Shown here piece by piece: positions 7,475 to 15,689 of a stretch of DNA of 64,000 bases; the first letter of the stretch is position 1, and each line of letters starts with the position of its first letter. Under the pieces are notes generated by a model. It did no database searches and was not told the DNA's origin. It worked only from the letters and a program-made list of their open reading frames with translations. Source of the stretch: Jeotgalibacillus sp. R-1-5s-1 (GTDB taxonomy: Bacteria; Bacillota; Bacilli; Bacillales; Jeotgalibacillaceae); the NCBI RefSeq assembly GCF_004405105.1, contig NZ_SORW01000044.1, positions 62,001-126,000 of the forward strand. The letters are read 5' to 3'. Both the position numbers and the translations under genes were made by a program.

Positions 7475-8023
7475 TTGGAGCATGATCTTGATAGAGTGAA
7501 ATGCGCGATCGATGGTGATCGATATGCGCTGCAGGAGTTGTTGCATGCTGAGAAATCAAAGCTTTACCGGATGGCTTTTGCTTATGTGAGGAATGAAGAT
7601 GAAGCGGTGGAGATTTTTCAGCAGACGGTTCTGAAATGCATTGAATCGATCCATCAGTTAAAGAAACCTGAATACTTTTCAACCTGGCTTACGAGGATTT
7701 GTATTAATGAATCCTTGTCGGTAAAAAGAAAGGGTAAGCGGTTGAATTTGCTGACTGAACTTTTAAAGCAACCTGGACATCAGGACTTTTCAGGTACGCT
7801 TGCGCATGGAATGGACGTAAAGGATGCGCTTGAAGCACTTCCTGATAAATATAAGACGGCACTAATGCTTCGTTTTTATCAGGATTTGTCGATCCAGGAT
7901 ATCGCAAATGTATTAGATTGCCCCATTGGTACGGTTAAAACCAATATTCACAGAGGGTTAACAAGCTTGAAAAGTAAGTTGAAGGGAGTGTATGAAGATG
8001 AACCTGGAAAGAGATTCAATTAA
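7475..8023 (+). CDS. ECF RNA polymerase sigma factor (operon 3)
   Basis: 182 aa from TTG 7475, nine bases after AAAGGAG (7459-7465); the earlier TTG at 7466 touches the ribosome site. Region 2 (MAFAYVRNEDEAVEIFQQTVLKC, FSTWLTRICINESL) and region 4 (FYQDLSIQDIANVLDCPIGTVKTNIHRG) are intact. It overlaps the anti-sigma gene by 32 bases, which implies translational coupling. Confidence 0.85.
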   Translation: MEHDLDRVKCAIDGDRYALQELLHAEKSKLYRMAFAYVRNEDEAVEIFQQTVLKCIESIHQLKKPEYFSTWLTRICINESLSVKRKGKRLNLLTELLKQPGHQDFSGTLAHGMDVKDALEALPDKYKTALMLRFYQDLSIQDIANVLDCPIGTVKTNIHRGLTSLKSKLKGVYEDEPGKRFN

Positions 8024-8717
8024 ATCTGCCATTAATTCTACTCCATTGCCGGAGGATCGACTAAATCAGATCATTAATCAATCTGTGTTTAATCATAATG
8101 TAAGAAAAACGAAGAGAACAAGGTATATAAAACATACATCAGCAGCGCTGCTATTTATTGGACTAAGCGGAACATTAATGTTTACGACACCAACAGGTCA
8201 GCAGTTATTGTCTTACTTGCCATTTGTAAATGTGGAATATTTGAATGGTGCTGGAGCAGGAGTCACTGAAGTACCTGAAGAAGCCGTTTATCCATTAGAT
8301 GAAACGCTGACTGAACAATATGTTGATATTCATTTTACAGAAGTTTCGTTGTCGGGTGATCAGGTTGATATTGCCTATCAGCAGCTGGTGGATCCTGATG
8401 TTTATTCAGAGACCTTTTCTGTAGAAGCGGAATTATTTGCGATAGACGATAGAGGGAACCGATACGACGTTCCTTATAATGGAGGAAATTCTTACTATTA
8501 TGATATAACAAGGGAAGATCTCAGGTGGACCGCAACTCTGAGTGACCTGAATCCTTTAGCTGAAAAAATAACCTTTATCCCTATGGCTACCATCAGCTAC
8601 ATCACAGATAAGCCTTTTGAAGTATTCGAGTATGAAGGCCTTGAAGTGGATCTGAGGGATGGAAGTGTCAAAATCGTAGAAAGTCCGGGATTGCCTGGTA
8701 AGGTTTATGAGAGGTAG
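7992..8717 (+). CDS. anti-sigma factor, DUF4179-like membrane protein
   Basis: 241 aa. About 40 basic cytosolic residues, one transmembrane helix (about residues 47-65) and an outside domain of about 175 residues. The motif order around HFTEVSLSGDQVDIAYQ and LFAIDDRGNRYDV recalls DUF4179/RsiV-type ectodomains. ATG 7992 or 7998 could be the start; GAAGGGAG at 7981-7988 serves either. Inferred cognate anti-sigma of the overlapping sigma gene. Confidence 0.7.
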   Translation: MKMNLERDSIKSAINSTPLPEDRLNQIINQSVFNHNVRKTKRTRYIKHTSAALLFIGLSGTLMFTTPTGQQLLSYLPFVNVEYLNGAGAGVTEVPEEAVYPLDETLTEQYVDIHFTEVSLSGDQVDIAYQQLVDPDVYSETFSVEAELFAIDDRGNRYDVPYNGGNSYYYDITREDLRWTATLSDLNPLAEKITFIPMATISYITDKPFEVFEYEGLEVDLRDGSVKIVESPGLPGKVYER

Positions 8718-8721
8718 GGAT

Positions 8722-8766
8722 AGTCAGACTGAGTAAAGATCTGTCCCTGAAGTCTACACTCTGACT
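8722..8766. repeat. family A repeat joined to a 21-bp array
   Basis: AGTCAGA...TCTGACT outer arms enclose GATCTGTCCCTGAAGTCTACAC. The 42 bases from about 8759 are nearly identical to those from 11112, so family A and the adjacent array were duplicated together. Confidence 0.7.
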
Positions 8767-8786
8767 GGAAATGGTGCGGAAAGGAA

Positions 8787-8984
8787 TTGTACGGTTTGTC
8801 CGCGTTTTTGCATCGATTCAGTTTTTTATTGTACTGTTTGAAAAAATATATGTATTGATCCAACTTTTTAATGTATTGTTGCACCTTTGAAGCCGTTTAT
8901 TTGTTATGTTCTTTCCCGGGAATGTCCTGTTTAAACAAATAATTGTCCTGTTTGAAAACAGAATTGTAACGATCTCCATCATCT
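8787..8984 (+). repeat. family B array: nine 21-bp units (copy 1)
   Basis: Unit starts (TTG/ATG of TTGTAcTGtTTc) at 8787, 8808, 8829, 8850, 8871, then 8901, 8922, 8943, 8964. Spacing is exactly 21 except one step of 30 between units 5 and 6. Reading frames are broken by stops, so it is not conserved as protein. Confidence 0.85.
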
Positions 8985-9050
8985 CTCTTAGAACTCAGGG
9001 AGACATAACATCTACATTTTGAGTCTTAAAATTGTTCCTGGAGGATTAAC

Positions 9051-9506
9051 ATGGCAACAGAGAAAGTACTGAGTTATATCTTGAGAAATAAAAACAACAA
9101 CTGGCAATTACTCGTTTTTAGTCAGACAGATGCTCCGGAAGCGGGTATACAAATCCCCGGTGGAACGGTTGAGTCTTCTGATGAAAGCTTAACATCTACA
9201 ATGATGAGAGAAATTGAAGAAGAAACTGGTTTAAATCAAAACCTTCATCTTCTCGAAAAAATATTATTTGAATATTATTATCATCCGATCAAACAGGAGT
9301 TTCAAAAGAGGCATTTCTTTTTAGTCCTTCTTGAAGATGAAGGATTGGATCGCTGGCGTCATATCGTGAAATCAACCGGTCAGGATGAAGGGATGGAATT
9401 CAACTATTTTTGGATGGACCTTGAAAGTGACATTCGTTTAGCCGGATATCAGCATGTGGGTGTTGGGCATGTGAGGGATTACGTGAAGTACCAGTTAAAG
9501 AAATGA
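9051..9506 (+). CDS. NUDIX hydrolase
   Basis: 151 aa. The Nudix box is at about residues 37-61 (GGTVESSDESLTSTMMREIE then EETGL); it has one more residue than the GX5E spacing but keeps the REUXEEXG metal-binding core. Such enzymes cleave nucleoside diphosphates linked to another group; the substrate cannot be told. The start ATG follows TGGAGG. Single gene between an array and a convergent SDR gene. Confidence 0.85.
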   Translation: MATEKVLSYILRNKNNNWQLLVFSQTDAPEAGIQIPGGTVESSDESLTSTMMREIEEETGLNQNLHLLEKILFEYYYHPIKQEFQKRHFFLVLLEDEGLDRWRHIVKSTGQDEGMEFNYFWMDLESDIRLAGYQHVGVGHVRDYVKYQLKK

Positions 9507-9510
9507 GAAG

Positions 9511-9568
9511 AGTGTAGAGTCTGAGGTCTGGCCCCAAAATCTTTAGGGACAGACCCTTTCTCTACACT
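9511..9568. terminator. double family A inverted repeat between convergent genes
   Basis: Outer arms AGTGTAGAG (9511-9519) / CTCTACACT (9560-9568), inner GGTCTG (9525-9530) / CAGACC (9550-9555). Placed exactly between the 3' ends of the NUDIX and SDR genes; likely a bidirectional terminator. Confidence 0.7.
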
Positions 9569-10356
9569 TAAACGGCTTTCTTCTGCATCCATTTCATCAG
9601 GTTGCTGGTGACGTTTCGTGGGAGGAATCGTTCGCCGAATACGAGTGATTTGTTGGGTAGGCCGTAGATGGCGACGATTTTTCCTTTTTTCCATGCCTGA
9701 TAACCGAATTCGGCAACTTTTGATGCAGGGACTGGTTGGAAGCGTTGGAACAGGACGGATTTTTCAAGGCCGGTTACTTCTGAAAAGCCCGTTTCGGTTG
9801 GGCCGGGGCAGAGGGCGGTTACTTTGACGCCGCTGTTCTTCAGTTCGGTTGCGAGCGCTTCTGTAAATGAAAGAACATATGCTTTTGAAGCGTAATAGAC
9901 TGCCATTAATGGTCCAGGCTGAAATGAAACGATTGAGGCGAGGTTGATAATGCCTCCTTGTTTTCTCGCGACCATAGCCGGGCTGAAAAGGCGAGTTAAA
10001 GCAGTTAACGCCATAATGTTGACCTGAATCATATCGTGATTTTTTTGCGGATCCGTTTCAATAAAGTCACCATAATCTCCAAAGCCGGCGTTATTAACGA
10101 GAACATCAATATGTGTACCGCTTGAAGCAACCGTATCATAAAGCTTTTCAGCGTTTTCGTGCATTGATAAATCCATCACAATGACTGTCGCTTTAATCGG
10201 GTGGGCTGCCTCGAGTTCATGCTTAAGGTTTTCCAGTAAATCCTGCCGTCTAGCTACCAGCACAAGATCGAATCCTTCTCTCGCCATAATCTTTGAAAAT
10301 TCAAGTCCAATTCCGCTTGATGCGCCTGTAATAAGTGCCGTCTTGTTCATATTCAA
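9568..10356 (-). CDS. SDR family NAD(P)-dependent oxidoreductase
   Basis: 262 aa. Classical short-chain dehydrogenase: TGASSGIG at about residues 10-17, NNAG at about 90-93, catalytic Ser in LASIVS, YxxxK in YYASK (about 158-162) and the CPGPTETGF loop. Cofactor-binding Arg after the second strand (VARR) suggests NADPH. It is divergent from a TetR regulator whose two candidate operators cover its promoter, so its substrate is probably linked to the TetR ligand. Confidence 0.9.
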   Translation of the reverse strand: MNMNKTALITGASSGIGLEFSKIMAREGFDLVLVARRQDLLENLKHELEAAHPIKATVIVMDLSMHENAEKLYDTVASSGTHIDVLVNNAGFGDYGDFIETDPQKNHDMIQVNIMALTALTRLFSPAMVARKQGGIINLASIVSFQPGPLMAVYYASKAYVLSFTEALATELKNSGVKVTALCPGPTETGFSEVTGLEKSVLFQRFQPVPASKVAEFGYQAWKKGKIVAIYGLPNKSLVFGERFLPRNVTSNLMKWMQKKAV

Positions 10357-10374
10357 TCACTCCTTTTTTTAAAT

Positions 10375-10389
10375 GTTGACAGTGTAAAC
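10375..10389. promoter_or_regulatory. probable TetR operator 1
   Basis: Dyad GTTGAC-AGT-GTAAAC, part of a 19-base segment (10371-10389) that is repeated inverted with two mismatches at 10419-10437. It lies just downstream of the predicted SDR transcription start. Confidence 0.6.
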
Positions 10390-10403
10390 TTTTCTGTAAA
10401 TTC

Positions 10404-10432
10404 AGTATACTGCCGAATGTTTACATCGTCAA
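10404..10432 (-). promoter_or_regulatory. sigma-A promoter of the SDR gene
   Basis: On the minus strand -35 TTGACG (10427-10432), 17-base spacer, -10 TATACT (10404-10409). The -35 is inside operator 2. Confidence 0.65.
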
Positions 10433-10433
10433 C
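10419..10433. promoter_or_regulatory. probable TetR operator 2
   Basis: Dyad GTTTAC-ATC-GTCAAC. It overlaps the -35 of the SDR promoter and the -35 (TTTACA, 10420-10425) of the tetR promoter, whose -10 is TATAAT at 10443-10448 with a 17-base spacer. One bound repressor could therefore shut both genes. Confidence 0.65.
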
Positions 10434-10481
10434 ATTTAACTTTATAATGAGTGAGAGATTCAGGGGAAAGAGGGATCCGAT

Positions 10482-11069
10482 ATGACGAGCAACACGTATC
10501 ATCACGGAGATTTAAGAAAAAATCTGATTGAAAATGGACTGGTACTGCTGAATAAAGAGGGAATTGACGGTTTTTCTCTCCGAAAAGTAGCCGCCTTATG
10601 TGGGGTCAGTCATACTGCACCGTATCGACACTTTAAAAATAAAGAAGAACTGATTCATGAAATAGCACAAGAGGTATGGAGGTCATTTTCATCAGCGCTT
10701 GCTGACGCTGTAAATGCCTATCCGGAGAACCCAAAGCTTCAAATCATTGAAATGGGCAAGAGATACGTGCAATTTTTAGTGGAGAAGCCTGAATACCTTT
10801 CATTTATCTTTATGTCTGACAGCGCCATCCCGATACAGGTGAGTAAGACAGGAATCCATAGCCAGGTCGATGCCTTTAACGTTTTTAGCGAAAGTGCCAA
10901 AAACTACTTCCATGCTGCCTCCATTGATCCTGCCGTTCATAAAGAAAAAACACTCCTCATGTGGAGCATGGTGCACGGCATGGCCCTGCTCGTTGCCAAG
11001 AAAAACCTCATCTATCAAGGGGACTACATGGAACTCATTGAGAACATGCTTGTGCAGTATCTTGATTGA
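10482..11069 (+). CDS. TetR/AcrR family transcriptional regulator
   Basis: 195 aa. N-terminal helix-turn-helix (GIDGFSLRKVAALCGVSHTAPYRHFKNKEELI, about residues 25-57) is typical of TetR with a WHG-like C-terminal ligand domain. Divergent from the SDR gene across a 125-base region with paired operators; likely represses both itself and the oxidoreductase until a small molecule binds. RBS AAAGAGGG precedes the ATG. Confidence 0.88.
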   Translation: MTSNTYHHGDLRKNLIENGLVLLNKEGIDGFSLRKVAALCGVSHTAPYRHFKNKEELIHEIAQEVWRSFSSALADAVNAYPENPKLQIIEMGKRYVQFLVEKPEYLSFIFMSDSAIPIQVSKTGIHSQVDAFNVFSESAKNYFHAASIDPAVHKEKTLLMWSMVHGMALLVAKKNLIYQGDYMELIENMLVQYLD

Positions 11070-11074
11070 AAATA

Positions 11075-11114
11075 GAGTGTAGAGTCGGGGGCTGTCCCTG
11101 AAGTCTACACTCTG
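11075..11114. repeat. family A repeat, left flank of array copy 2
   Basis: Arms AGAGTGTAGA (11075-11084) and TCTACACTCT (11105-11114) around GGGGGCTGTCCCTGA. It immediately precedes the 21-bp array; another family A copy closes the array on the right. Confidence 0.8.
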
Positions 11115-11137
11115 ACTGGAAATGGTGCGGAAAGGAA

Positions 11138-11335
11138 TTGTACGGTTTGTCCGAGTTTTTGCATCGATTCAGTTTTTTATTGTACTGTTTCGAAAAATAT
11201 TTGTACTGATTCAAATTTTTATTGTATTGTTACACCTCCGAAACAGATTTTTTGTTATGTTTCATCACGGAATTGTATTGTTTCAAAAATTATTTGTACT
11301 GTTTGAGAACATAATTGTATCGACCACACTCTCAT
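11138..11335 (+). repeat. family B array: nine 21-bp units (copy 2)
   Basis: Unit starts at 11138, 11159, 11180, 11201, 11222, then 11252, 11273, 11294, 11315; all steps 21 except the 30 between units 5 and 6. Same architecture and related sequence as the arrays at 8787 and 14565. Confidence 0.88.
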
Positions 11336-11338
11336 CGA

Positions 11339-11373
11339 CCGTAGACCTGGGGACAGACCCCCCAACTCTACGG
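11339..11373. terminator. family A repeat, carrying the stop codon of the FadR-type gene
   Basis: CCGTAGA (11339-11345) / TCTACGG (11367-11373) around GGGGACAGACCCCC. On the minus strand its TAG (11370-11368) is the stop codon of the regulator. Confidence 0.75.
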
Positions 11374-12057
11374 TTCTTCAATCTCCTCATAAGCTCTGTT
11401 CAAATGCTCCAGCATCAGCTGTTTGGCATCATCTGCGCGTTTTTCCCGGATGGCTTTGAAGATGTCTTCGTGTTCTGCGTGGGTGGTTTGGTAGCGGGAG
11501 GCGTCTGAGCTGAAGCGTTGGCGGCGTGTGTTTTCAATGTTGTTTTCCATCTGGGACACGATTTCATCTGCAGCCTTAAGCAATAAACGATTTTTGGCGC
11601 TACGGAGGACGGTCAGGTGAAAGCCTGTGTCTGCTTTGGCTCCTTGTTCTTCTGTTTTTGCGTGCTTCATCTGCTCTAAATATTCGTTAAGTGTCTCAAT
11701 GTCTTCAGGCGTTGCGCGCAGGGCGGCCAGATAAGCGGCTTCGCATTCAAGTGCTCTTCGAACCTCAAGCATTTCTGCTGTGAGAGCCGGATCTGCTTTC
11801 GCATTCAGCATCGCCTGATTCCCTGCAGCAGCCTCCAATCGTGCCACGCGCAAATAGTGTCCTCCGCCCTGCCTGGAGTGAATCACCCCGATTTCCCTCA
11901 AATAATGTAAGGCTTCCCGGACACCTGTGCGGCTGACGCTAAGCTGTTTCGCAAGCTCACGTTCCGGTGGGAGCTTGTACCCAATGGCTTTTTCCCCATT
12001 TAAATATTCATGTGACAGGCGTTCAACGACTTGTTTATATTTCGGCGTAGTTTCCAT
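11368..12057 (-). CDS. GntR-family regulator of the FadR/LldR type
   Basis: 229 aa from ATG 12057 (AGAGGGAG about 14 bases upstream). N-terminal winged helix (YKLPPERELAKQLSVSRTGV, about residues 25-45) and an all-helical FCD ligand domain with the metal/ligand residues in the pattern ALECEAAYLAA and DTGFHLTVLRSAKN. FadR-type regulators beside GlcD and carboxylate transporters usually respond to lactate, glycolate or a similar hydroxy acid. The dyad at 12125-12141 is its likely operator. Confidence 0.85.
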   Translation of the reverse strand: METTPKYKQVVERLSHEYLNGEKAIGYKLPPERELAKQLSVSRTGVREALHYLREIGVIHSRQGGGHYLRVARLEAAAGNQAMLNAKADPALTAEMLEVRRALECEAAYLAALRATPEDIETLNEYLEQMKHAKTEEQGAKADTGFHLTVLRSAKNRLLLKAADEIVSQMENNIENTRRQRFSSDASRYQTTHAEHEDIFKAIREKRADDAKQLMLEHLNRAYEEIEEP

Positions 12058-12089
12058 GGCGATGTCATAAGCTCCCTCTAAATATGTTC

Positions 12090-12117
12090 TTGAAAAATTC
12101 AGATAATTACGTATAAT
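12090..12117 (+). promoter_or_regulatory. promoter of the GlcD-BASS operon
   Basis: TTGAAA (12090-12095), 16-base spacer, TATAAT (12112-12117). The start point would fall in the operator that follows. Confidence 0.6.
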
Positions 12118-12124
12118 GAGACTA

Positions 12125-12141
12125 AATTGGTTGGACCAATT
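12125..12141. promoter_or_regulatory. FadR/GntR-type operator
   Basis: Perfect dyad AATTGGT-TGG-ACCAATT, matching the TGGTnnnACCA form of FadR-subfamily sites. It sits 8 bases after the -10 box, a position suited to repression. Confidence 0.75.
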
Positions 12142-12163
12142 CATTTCAGGAGGTACATATGAT

Positions 12164-13576
12164 ATGTCAGTTTCGGCATTTGTAGAGAGTTTACATCAGT
12201 TTTTAGAAAAAGACCAGATCTCTGAAAATGAGACCGTGCGCGAGCAGCATTCTGTTGACGAATCTTACCATAAAGGCCAACTCACTCAAGTAGTCGTGTT
12301 TCCACGTTCGACTGATGACACCTCACGTATTTTAGCGTCGGCATCCAAATATGACATTCCGGTTGTACCGTTTGGTCTCGGAACAAGCTTGGAGGGTCAT
12401 GTGGTGCCGGTCCGTGAGTGTGTCACGATTGATTTTAGCGAAATGAATGCTGTGCTCGATGTGTCACCGGATGATCTTTTAGTGACAGTCCAGCCCGGGG
12501 TGACACGCAGTCAGCTGAACCGGGAGCTGAAAAAACACGGGCTATTTTTCTCCGTAGACCCGGGAGCAGACGCCACGCTTGGCGGCATGGCTGCCACAAA
12601 CGCCAGCGGAACGACTTCTGTGCGTTACGGCATTATGCGGGATCAGGTTCGCGACCTTGAAGTCGTACTGGCGAGTGGTGAGGTCATTCACACTGGTTCG
12701 AAGGCAGCTAAATCCTCAGCCGGCCTGCATTTAAACGGCCTGTTTGTTGGTTCAGAAGGGATTCTCGGCTGTATCACGGAGCTTACGCTAAAGGTGTACG
12801 GCATTCCTGAATATGAAATGGCCGGGCGTGCGACCTTCCCGTCCGTTGAAAATGCAGTACAGGCAGTGGTCAGCTTACTTCAGTCAGGTATTCCGATTGC
12901 CAGAGTGGAGCTGCTGGACGAAATCTCGCTCAAGCAGCTCAATCATCATCAGAAAACAAGCTATCCTGAGATCCCTACATTGTTTATGGAGTTTCACGGC
13001 AATGAAGCGGGACTTGCTCAGGATGTTGAGTTTATGAAGGAAATCGTTGATATGTACAACTGCGATGCCATTGAATTCGTATCAAGTCAGGCTGAGCGAA
13101 ACCGCTTATGGGAAGCGCGTCATAACCTTGCGTACTCCTTTATCCACGGCTTTCCTGGCCGCAAAATGATGGTCACAGACGTATGCGTGCCGATTTCTGA
13201 ACTCGCAGGAGCCGTGCGTTATGCGCAGGAAAAGCTTAAGGAATTTGACCTGATCGGGGGCGTCACGGGTCACGTGGGAGACGGGAACTTTCACGTTATC
13301 CTGATGATTGATATGGAAGATCAGGACGAAGTGTCACGCGCCAATACATTTAATGAAAGTCTTGTTACATATGGCCTTGCGCGAAACGGGACCTCAACTG
13401 GGGAGCATGGCGTCGGTTACGGCAAGCAAAAATATATGGAGCAGGAGTTCGGTGCAGCGCTTGGTGTGATGCAGCAAATCAAATCGGCGCTTGATCCAAA
13501 AGGCATTTTAAATCCGGGTAAGCTGTTGCCGTCAAAAGGAGAGGTTGTTCATGAATCTGTTATCAAAAGTAAGTGA
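12164..13576 (+). CDS. glcD: FAD-linked 2-hydroxyacid oxidase (GlcD-type)
   Basis: 470 aa from ATG 12164, ten bases after AGGAGG (12148-12153). FAD-binding PCMH domain with PFGLGTSLEGHVVP and GADATLGGMAATNASGTTS, then the GlcD C-terminal cap with HVGDGNFHVI and the end motif DPKGILNPGKLLP. These oxidise D-lactate or glycolate to the keto acid and pass electrons to the membrane chain or a partner. The glcE/glcF partners are absent here, so D-lactate dehydrogenase is as likely as glycolate oxidase. It overlaps the transporter gene by 26 bases. Confidence 0.82.
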   Translation: MSVSAFVESLHQFLEKDQISENETVREQHSVDESYHKGQLTQVVVFPRSTDDTSRILASASKYDIPVVPFGLGTSLEGHVVPVRECVTIDFSEMNAVLDVSPDDLLVTVQPGVTRSQLNRELKKHGLFFSVDPGADATLGGMAATNASGTTSVRYGIMRDQVRDLEVVLASGEVIHTGSKAAKSSAGLHLNGLFVGSEGILGCITELTLKVYGIPEYEMAGRATFPSVENAVQAVVSLLQSGIPIARVELLDEISLKQLNHHQKTSYPEIPTLFMEFHGNEAGLAQDVEFMKEIVDMYNCDAIEFVSSQAERNRLWEARHNLAYSFIHGFPGRKMMVTDVCVPISELAGAVRYAQEKLKEFDLIGGVTGHVGDGNFHVILMIDMEDQDEVSRANTFNESLVTYGLARNGTSTGEHGVGYGKQKYMEQEFGAALGVMQQIKSALDPKGILNPGKLLPSKGEVVHESVIKSK

Positions 13577-14534
13577 ATTCGCGGGTAAGTACTTTGCTGT
13601 GCTGGTCGTATCCGTTGCACTCATTGCCTTTTTTGTACCGGAGCTTTTCACTGGATTTGGCGGCTACATCACGATTCTTCTCGGGATCGTCATGTTTGGG
13701 ATGGGGCTCACGTTAAAGCCGGTCGATTTTAAAATCGTGGCAAAGCGTCCGATTCCAGTTGTCATAGGAGTGCTGGCGCAGTTTGTTGTTATGCCACTTG
13801 TTGCTTTTGCCATTGCATTTGCCCTGAATTTGCCTCCTGAACTGGCAGCCGGACTCGTTCTTTTAGGATCCGTGCCAGGCGGAACAGCTTCCAATGTCAT
13901 GGTGTATCTCGCGAAAGGAAACCTGGCCCTATCCGTTGCGATGACGAGTTTATCAACACTGCTCGCACCCATCGCGACACCGCTACTGCTGCTTCTCCTA
14001 GTCGGACAGTGGATGCCGGTTGATGCAGCTGCGATGTTTATGTCCATTTTCCAAGTGATCATTATCCCAATTGTGCTCGGCTTCATCATCCAGCGGGTCG
14101 CGCCAAAAGCAGTGGAAGCCAGTCTTTCTGTCATTCCGCTGATCTCTGTGGCGGCAATCTTGATCATCGTTGGTGCCGTGACAGGCGCTAACGGAGCAAA
14201 TGTAGTGACAGCCGGCTGGATCGTCTTTGTCGCAGTCCTTCTGCATAACGGATTTGGCCTACTGCTCGGCTACCTCGTTGCACTGGGCCTTGGTCTAAAA
14301 GAGGATGACCGCCGTGCGATCTCGCTCGAAGTCGGCATGCAAAACTCCGGCCTCGGCGTCGCACTCGCCACTGCCCACTTCAGCCCGCTTGCCGCACTCC
14401 CAAGCGCCTGGGCCGCCATCTGGCACAACATCACAGGCCCACTTCTTGCCAGCATCTGGTCTAAAAAGCCGGTAGTGGAAAAGGAAGAGGAGGAGAAGGA
14501 GGAGGGAATGGAGAGAGCTGTTGTGAATAGGTAG
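13551..14534 (+). CDS. bile acid:sodium symporter (BASS) family transporter
   Basis: 327 aa from ATG 13551, seven bases after AAAGGAGAGG. About nine or ten transmembrane helices; family motifs GIVMFGMGLTLKP, GSVPGGTASNVMVYLAKGN and ISLEVGMQNSGLGVALA are intact, including the crossover regions that bind sodium. Acidic tail of E/K residues. Coupling with the oxidase gene suggests uptake of the hydroxy acid substrate (a plant member, BASS6, carries glycolate); exact substrate unknown. Confidence 0.82.
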   Translation: MNLLSKVSEFAGKYFAVLVVSVALIAFFVPELFTGFGGYITILLGIVMFGMGLTLKPVDFKIVAKRPIPVVIGVLAQFVVMPLVAFAIAFALNLPPELAAGLVLLGSVPGGTASNVMVYLAKGNLALSVAMTSLSTLLAPIATPLLLLLLVGQWMPVDAAAMFMSIFQVIIIPIVLGFIIQRVAPKAVEASLSVIPLISVAAILIIVGAVTGANGANVVTAGWIVFVAVLLHNGFGLLLGYLVALGLGLKEDDRRAISLEVGMQNSGLGVALATAHFSPLAALPSAWAAIWHNITGPLLASIWSKKPVVEKEEEEKEEGMERAVVNR

Positions 14535-14564
14535 TGGCTGAGTTGGGAGTTGGGCCAAAAGGGA

Positions 14565-14762
14565 TTGTATTGATCGTCCGGGTTTTTGCATCGATTCAGT
14601 TTTTTATTGTACTGTTTCAGAAAATATTTGTACTGATTCGAATTTTTATTGTATCGATAGACCTCCAAAGCTAGTTTTTTGTCTCGATTCAACTCGAATT
14701 TGTATCGTTCCAACAAATATTTGTACTGTTTCAGAAAAGTATTGTATTGGTTCTGGTTACAA
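14565..14762 (+). repeat. family B array: nine 21-bp units (copy 3)
   Basis: Unit starts at 14565, 14586, 14607, 14628, 14649, then 14679, 14700, 14721, 14742: steps of 21 with one of 30 at the same place as in copies 1 and 2. A worn family A-like remnant (GCAGACTTCAGGGGC..) follows at about 14770. Confidence 0.87.
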
Positions 14763-14798
14763 TATTTTTGCAGACTTCAGGGGCCGCCCCCAACTTAC

Positions 14799-14837
14799 AA
14801 AAAAGACGATCGCTTTTCGCAAGCGATCGTCTTTTTT
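14799..14837. terminator. strong bidirectional terminator hairpin
   Basis: Perfect 17-bp stem AAAAAAGACGATCGCTT / AAGCGATCGTCTTTTTT (14799-14815, 14821-14837), loop TTCGC. Confidence 0.9.
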
Positions 14838-14882
14838 CATGTATGGGAGTTTTAGGGTCTGGCCCTGGGACTACTATTTTGC

Positions 14883-14984
14883 GGCACATATAAGAGTCCT
14901 TATGGAAAAAACGCAACGCAAGCACAACGTTTGGGTCTTGCAGATATACAGTTTGATTGGGACGACATAATTTATTTTAAATAA
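14883..14984 (+). pseudogene. possible 3' remnant of an unrecognised gene
   Basis: The frame reads GTYKSPYGKNATQAQRLGL followed by ADIQFDWDDIIYFK and a stop, which has the look of a real protein C-terminus, but it runs upstream straight into the terminator/repeat region. No start with a ribosome site. I cannot name the family; it may be the tail of a lost accessory gene. Confidence 0.35.
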
Positions 14985-15057
14985 AAAATGAGCTAGGGAA
15001 GGTTCCCAAGCTCTGTATTTCAATTTTGGATTTATTTGGATATGTCATTAAGGCCCC

Positions 15058-15366
15058 CTATAATTGAGGTTCAGCCTTCTTATTTTTCTTTATAAATATG
15101 ACTACAAATACGTTAACCAATACTCCCAAACCAAGGAAACCTGAATAATAGATGCTTTGAACGGCTGTTCCGAAACCTTTTTCGATTATATCCATCTCCG
15201 CAAGTGAAAATAGTAAGAAAAATACCAAAATGGCTAAGAACATTAACAAAAGTGATGGTATGTATCTTTTTGAGTAGCTAATTCTTATTGTCCAATAAAC
15301 CGAAGCGATTATTAAAGACAACGGCAAAATAAACGAGAAAATTAAATTTAAAACTGATGAACTCAA
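15058..15366 (-). CDS. three-TM membrane protein, unknown
   Basis: 102 aa from a TTG start six bases after AGGAGG; the longer frame from 15381 would begin inside that ribosome site. Three hydrophobic helices (about residues 6-26, 34-56 and 68-92) and a basic C-terminal tail (KKNKKAEPQL). No domain recognised. Confidence 0.6.
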   Translation of the reverse strand: MSSSVLNLIFSFILPLSLIIASVYWTIRISYSKRYIPSLLLMFLAILVFFLLFSLAEMDIIEKGFGTAVQSIYYSGFLGLGVLVNVFVVIFIKKNKKAEPQL

Positions 15367-15689
15367 ATAATCCCTCCTCAAAAAATAGATATCACAAAAT
15401 AATATCTAAAAATCAACTTTATTCTCAGTCATTTTTTTATACAAAATCTTGCAATTATATGTTCCTCTTAACTCCATTAACCTGCCCGTTAACGAAATAA
15501 GGAACATTTTCACATCTATATAATACCACAAAATTTCCAATTATCATTTCTTATAGAAAATAAGAGTGTAATTTCAATTAAAAAAACAGTTCATTTTTAA
15601 GTGCAATTTAAATTTTTGTACTCCAAAATTGAACTGGTTTTTTTCAAGTTATCCTCTTTTTTCGTGTATTGTAAAATATAGAAATAAGT
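15367..15689. other. AT-rich intergenic region, no gene
   Basis: No coding frame or repeat family member. It contains a loose inverted repeat, CAGTTCA near 15589 and TGAACTG near 15632, of unknown meaning, before the ECF promoter. Confidence 0.4.

Noticed and set aside
11122-11508. Open frame across array copy 2 encoding a hydrophobic seven-residue repeat protein
   Set aside because: It runs into the opposite-strand regulator gene, and the homologous arrays at 8787 and 14565 have stops in that frame; the 7-residue repeat is a by-product of the 21-bp period.
13664-14725. Several long minus-strand frames under the BASS transporter gene
   Set aside because: Composition is that of antisense to a membrane protein; no ribosome sites, and the plus-strand protein is well recognised.
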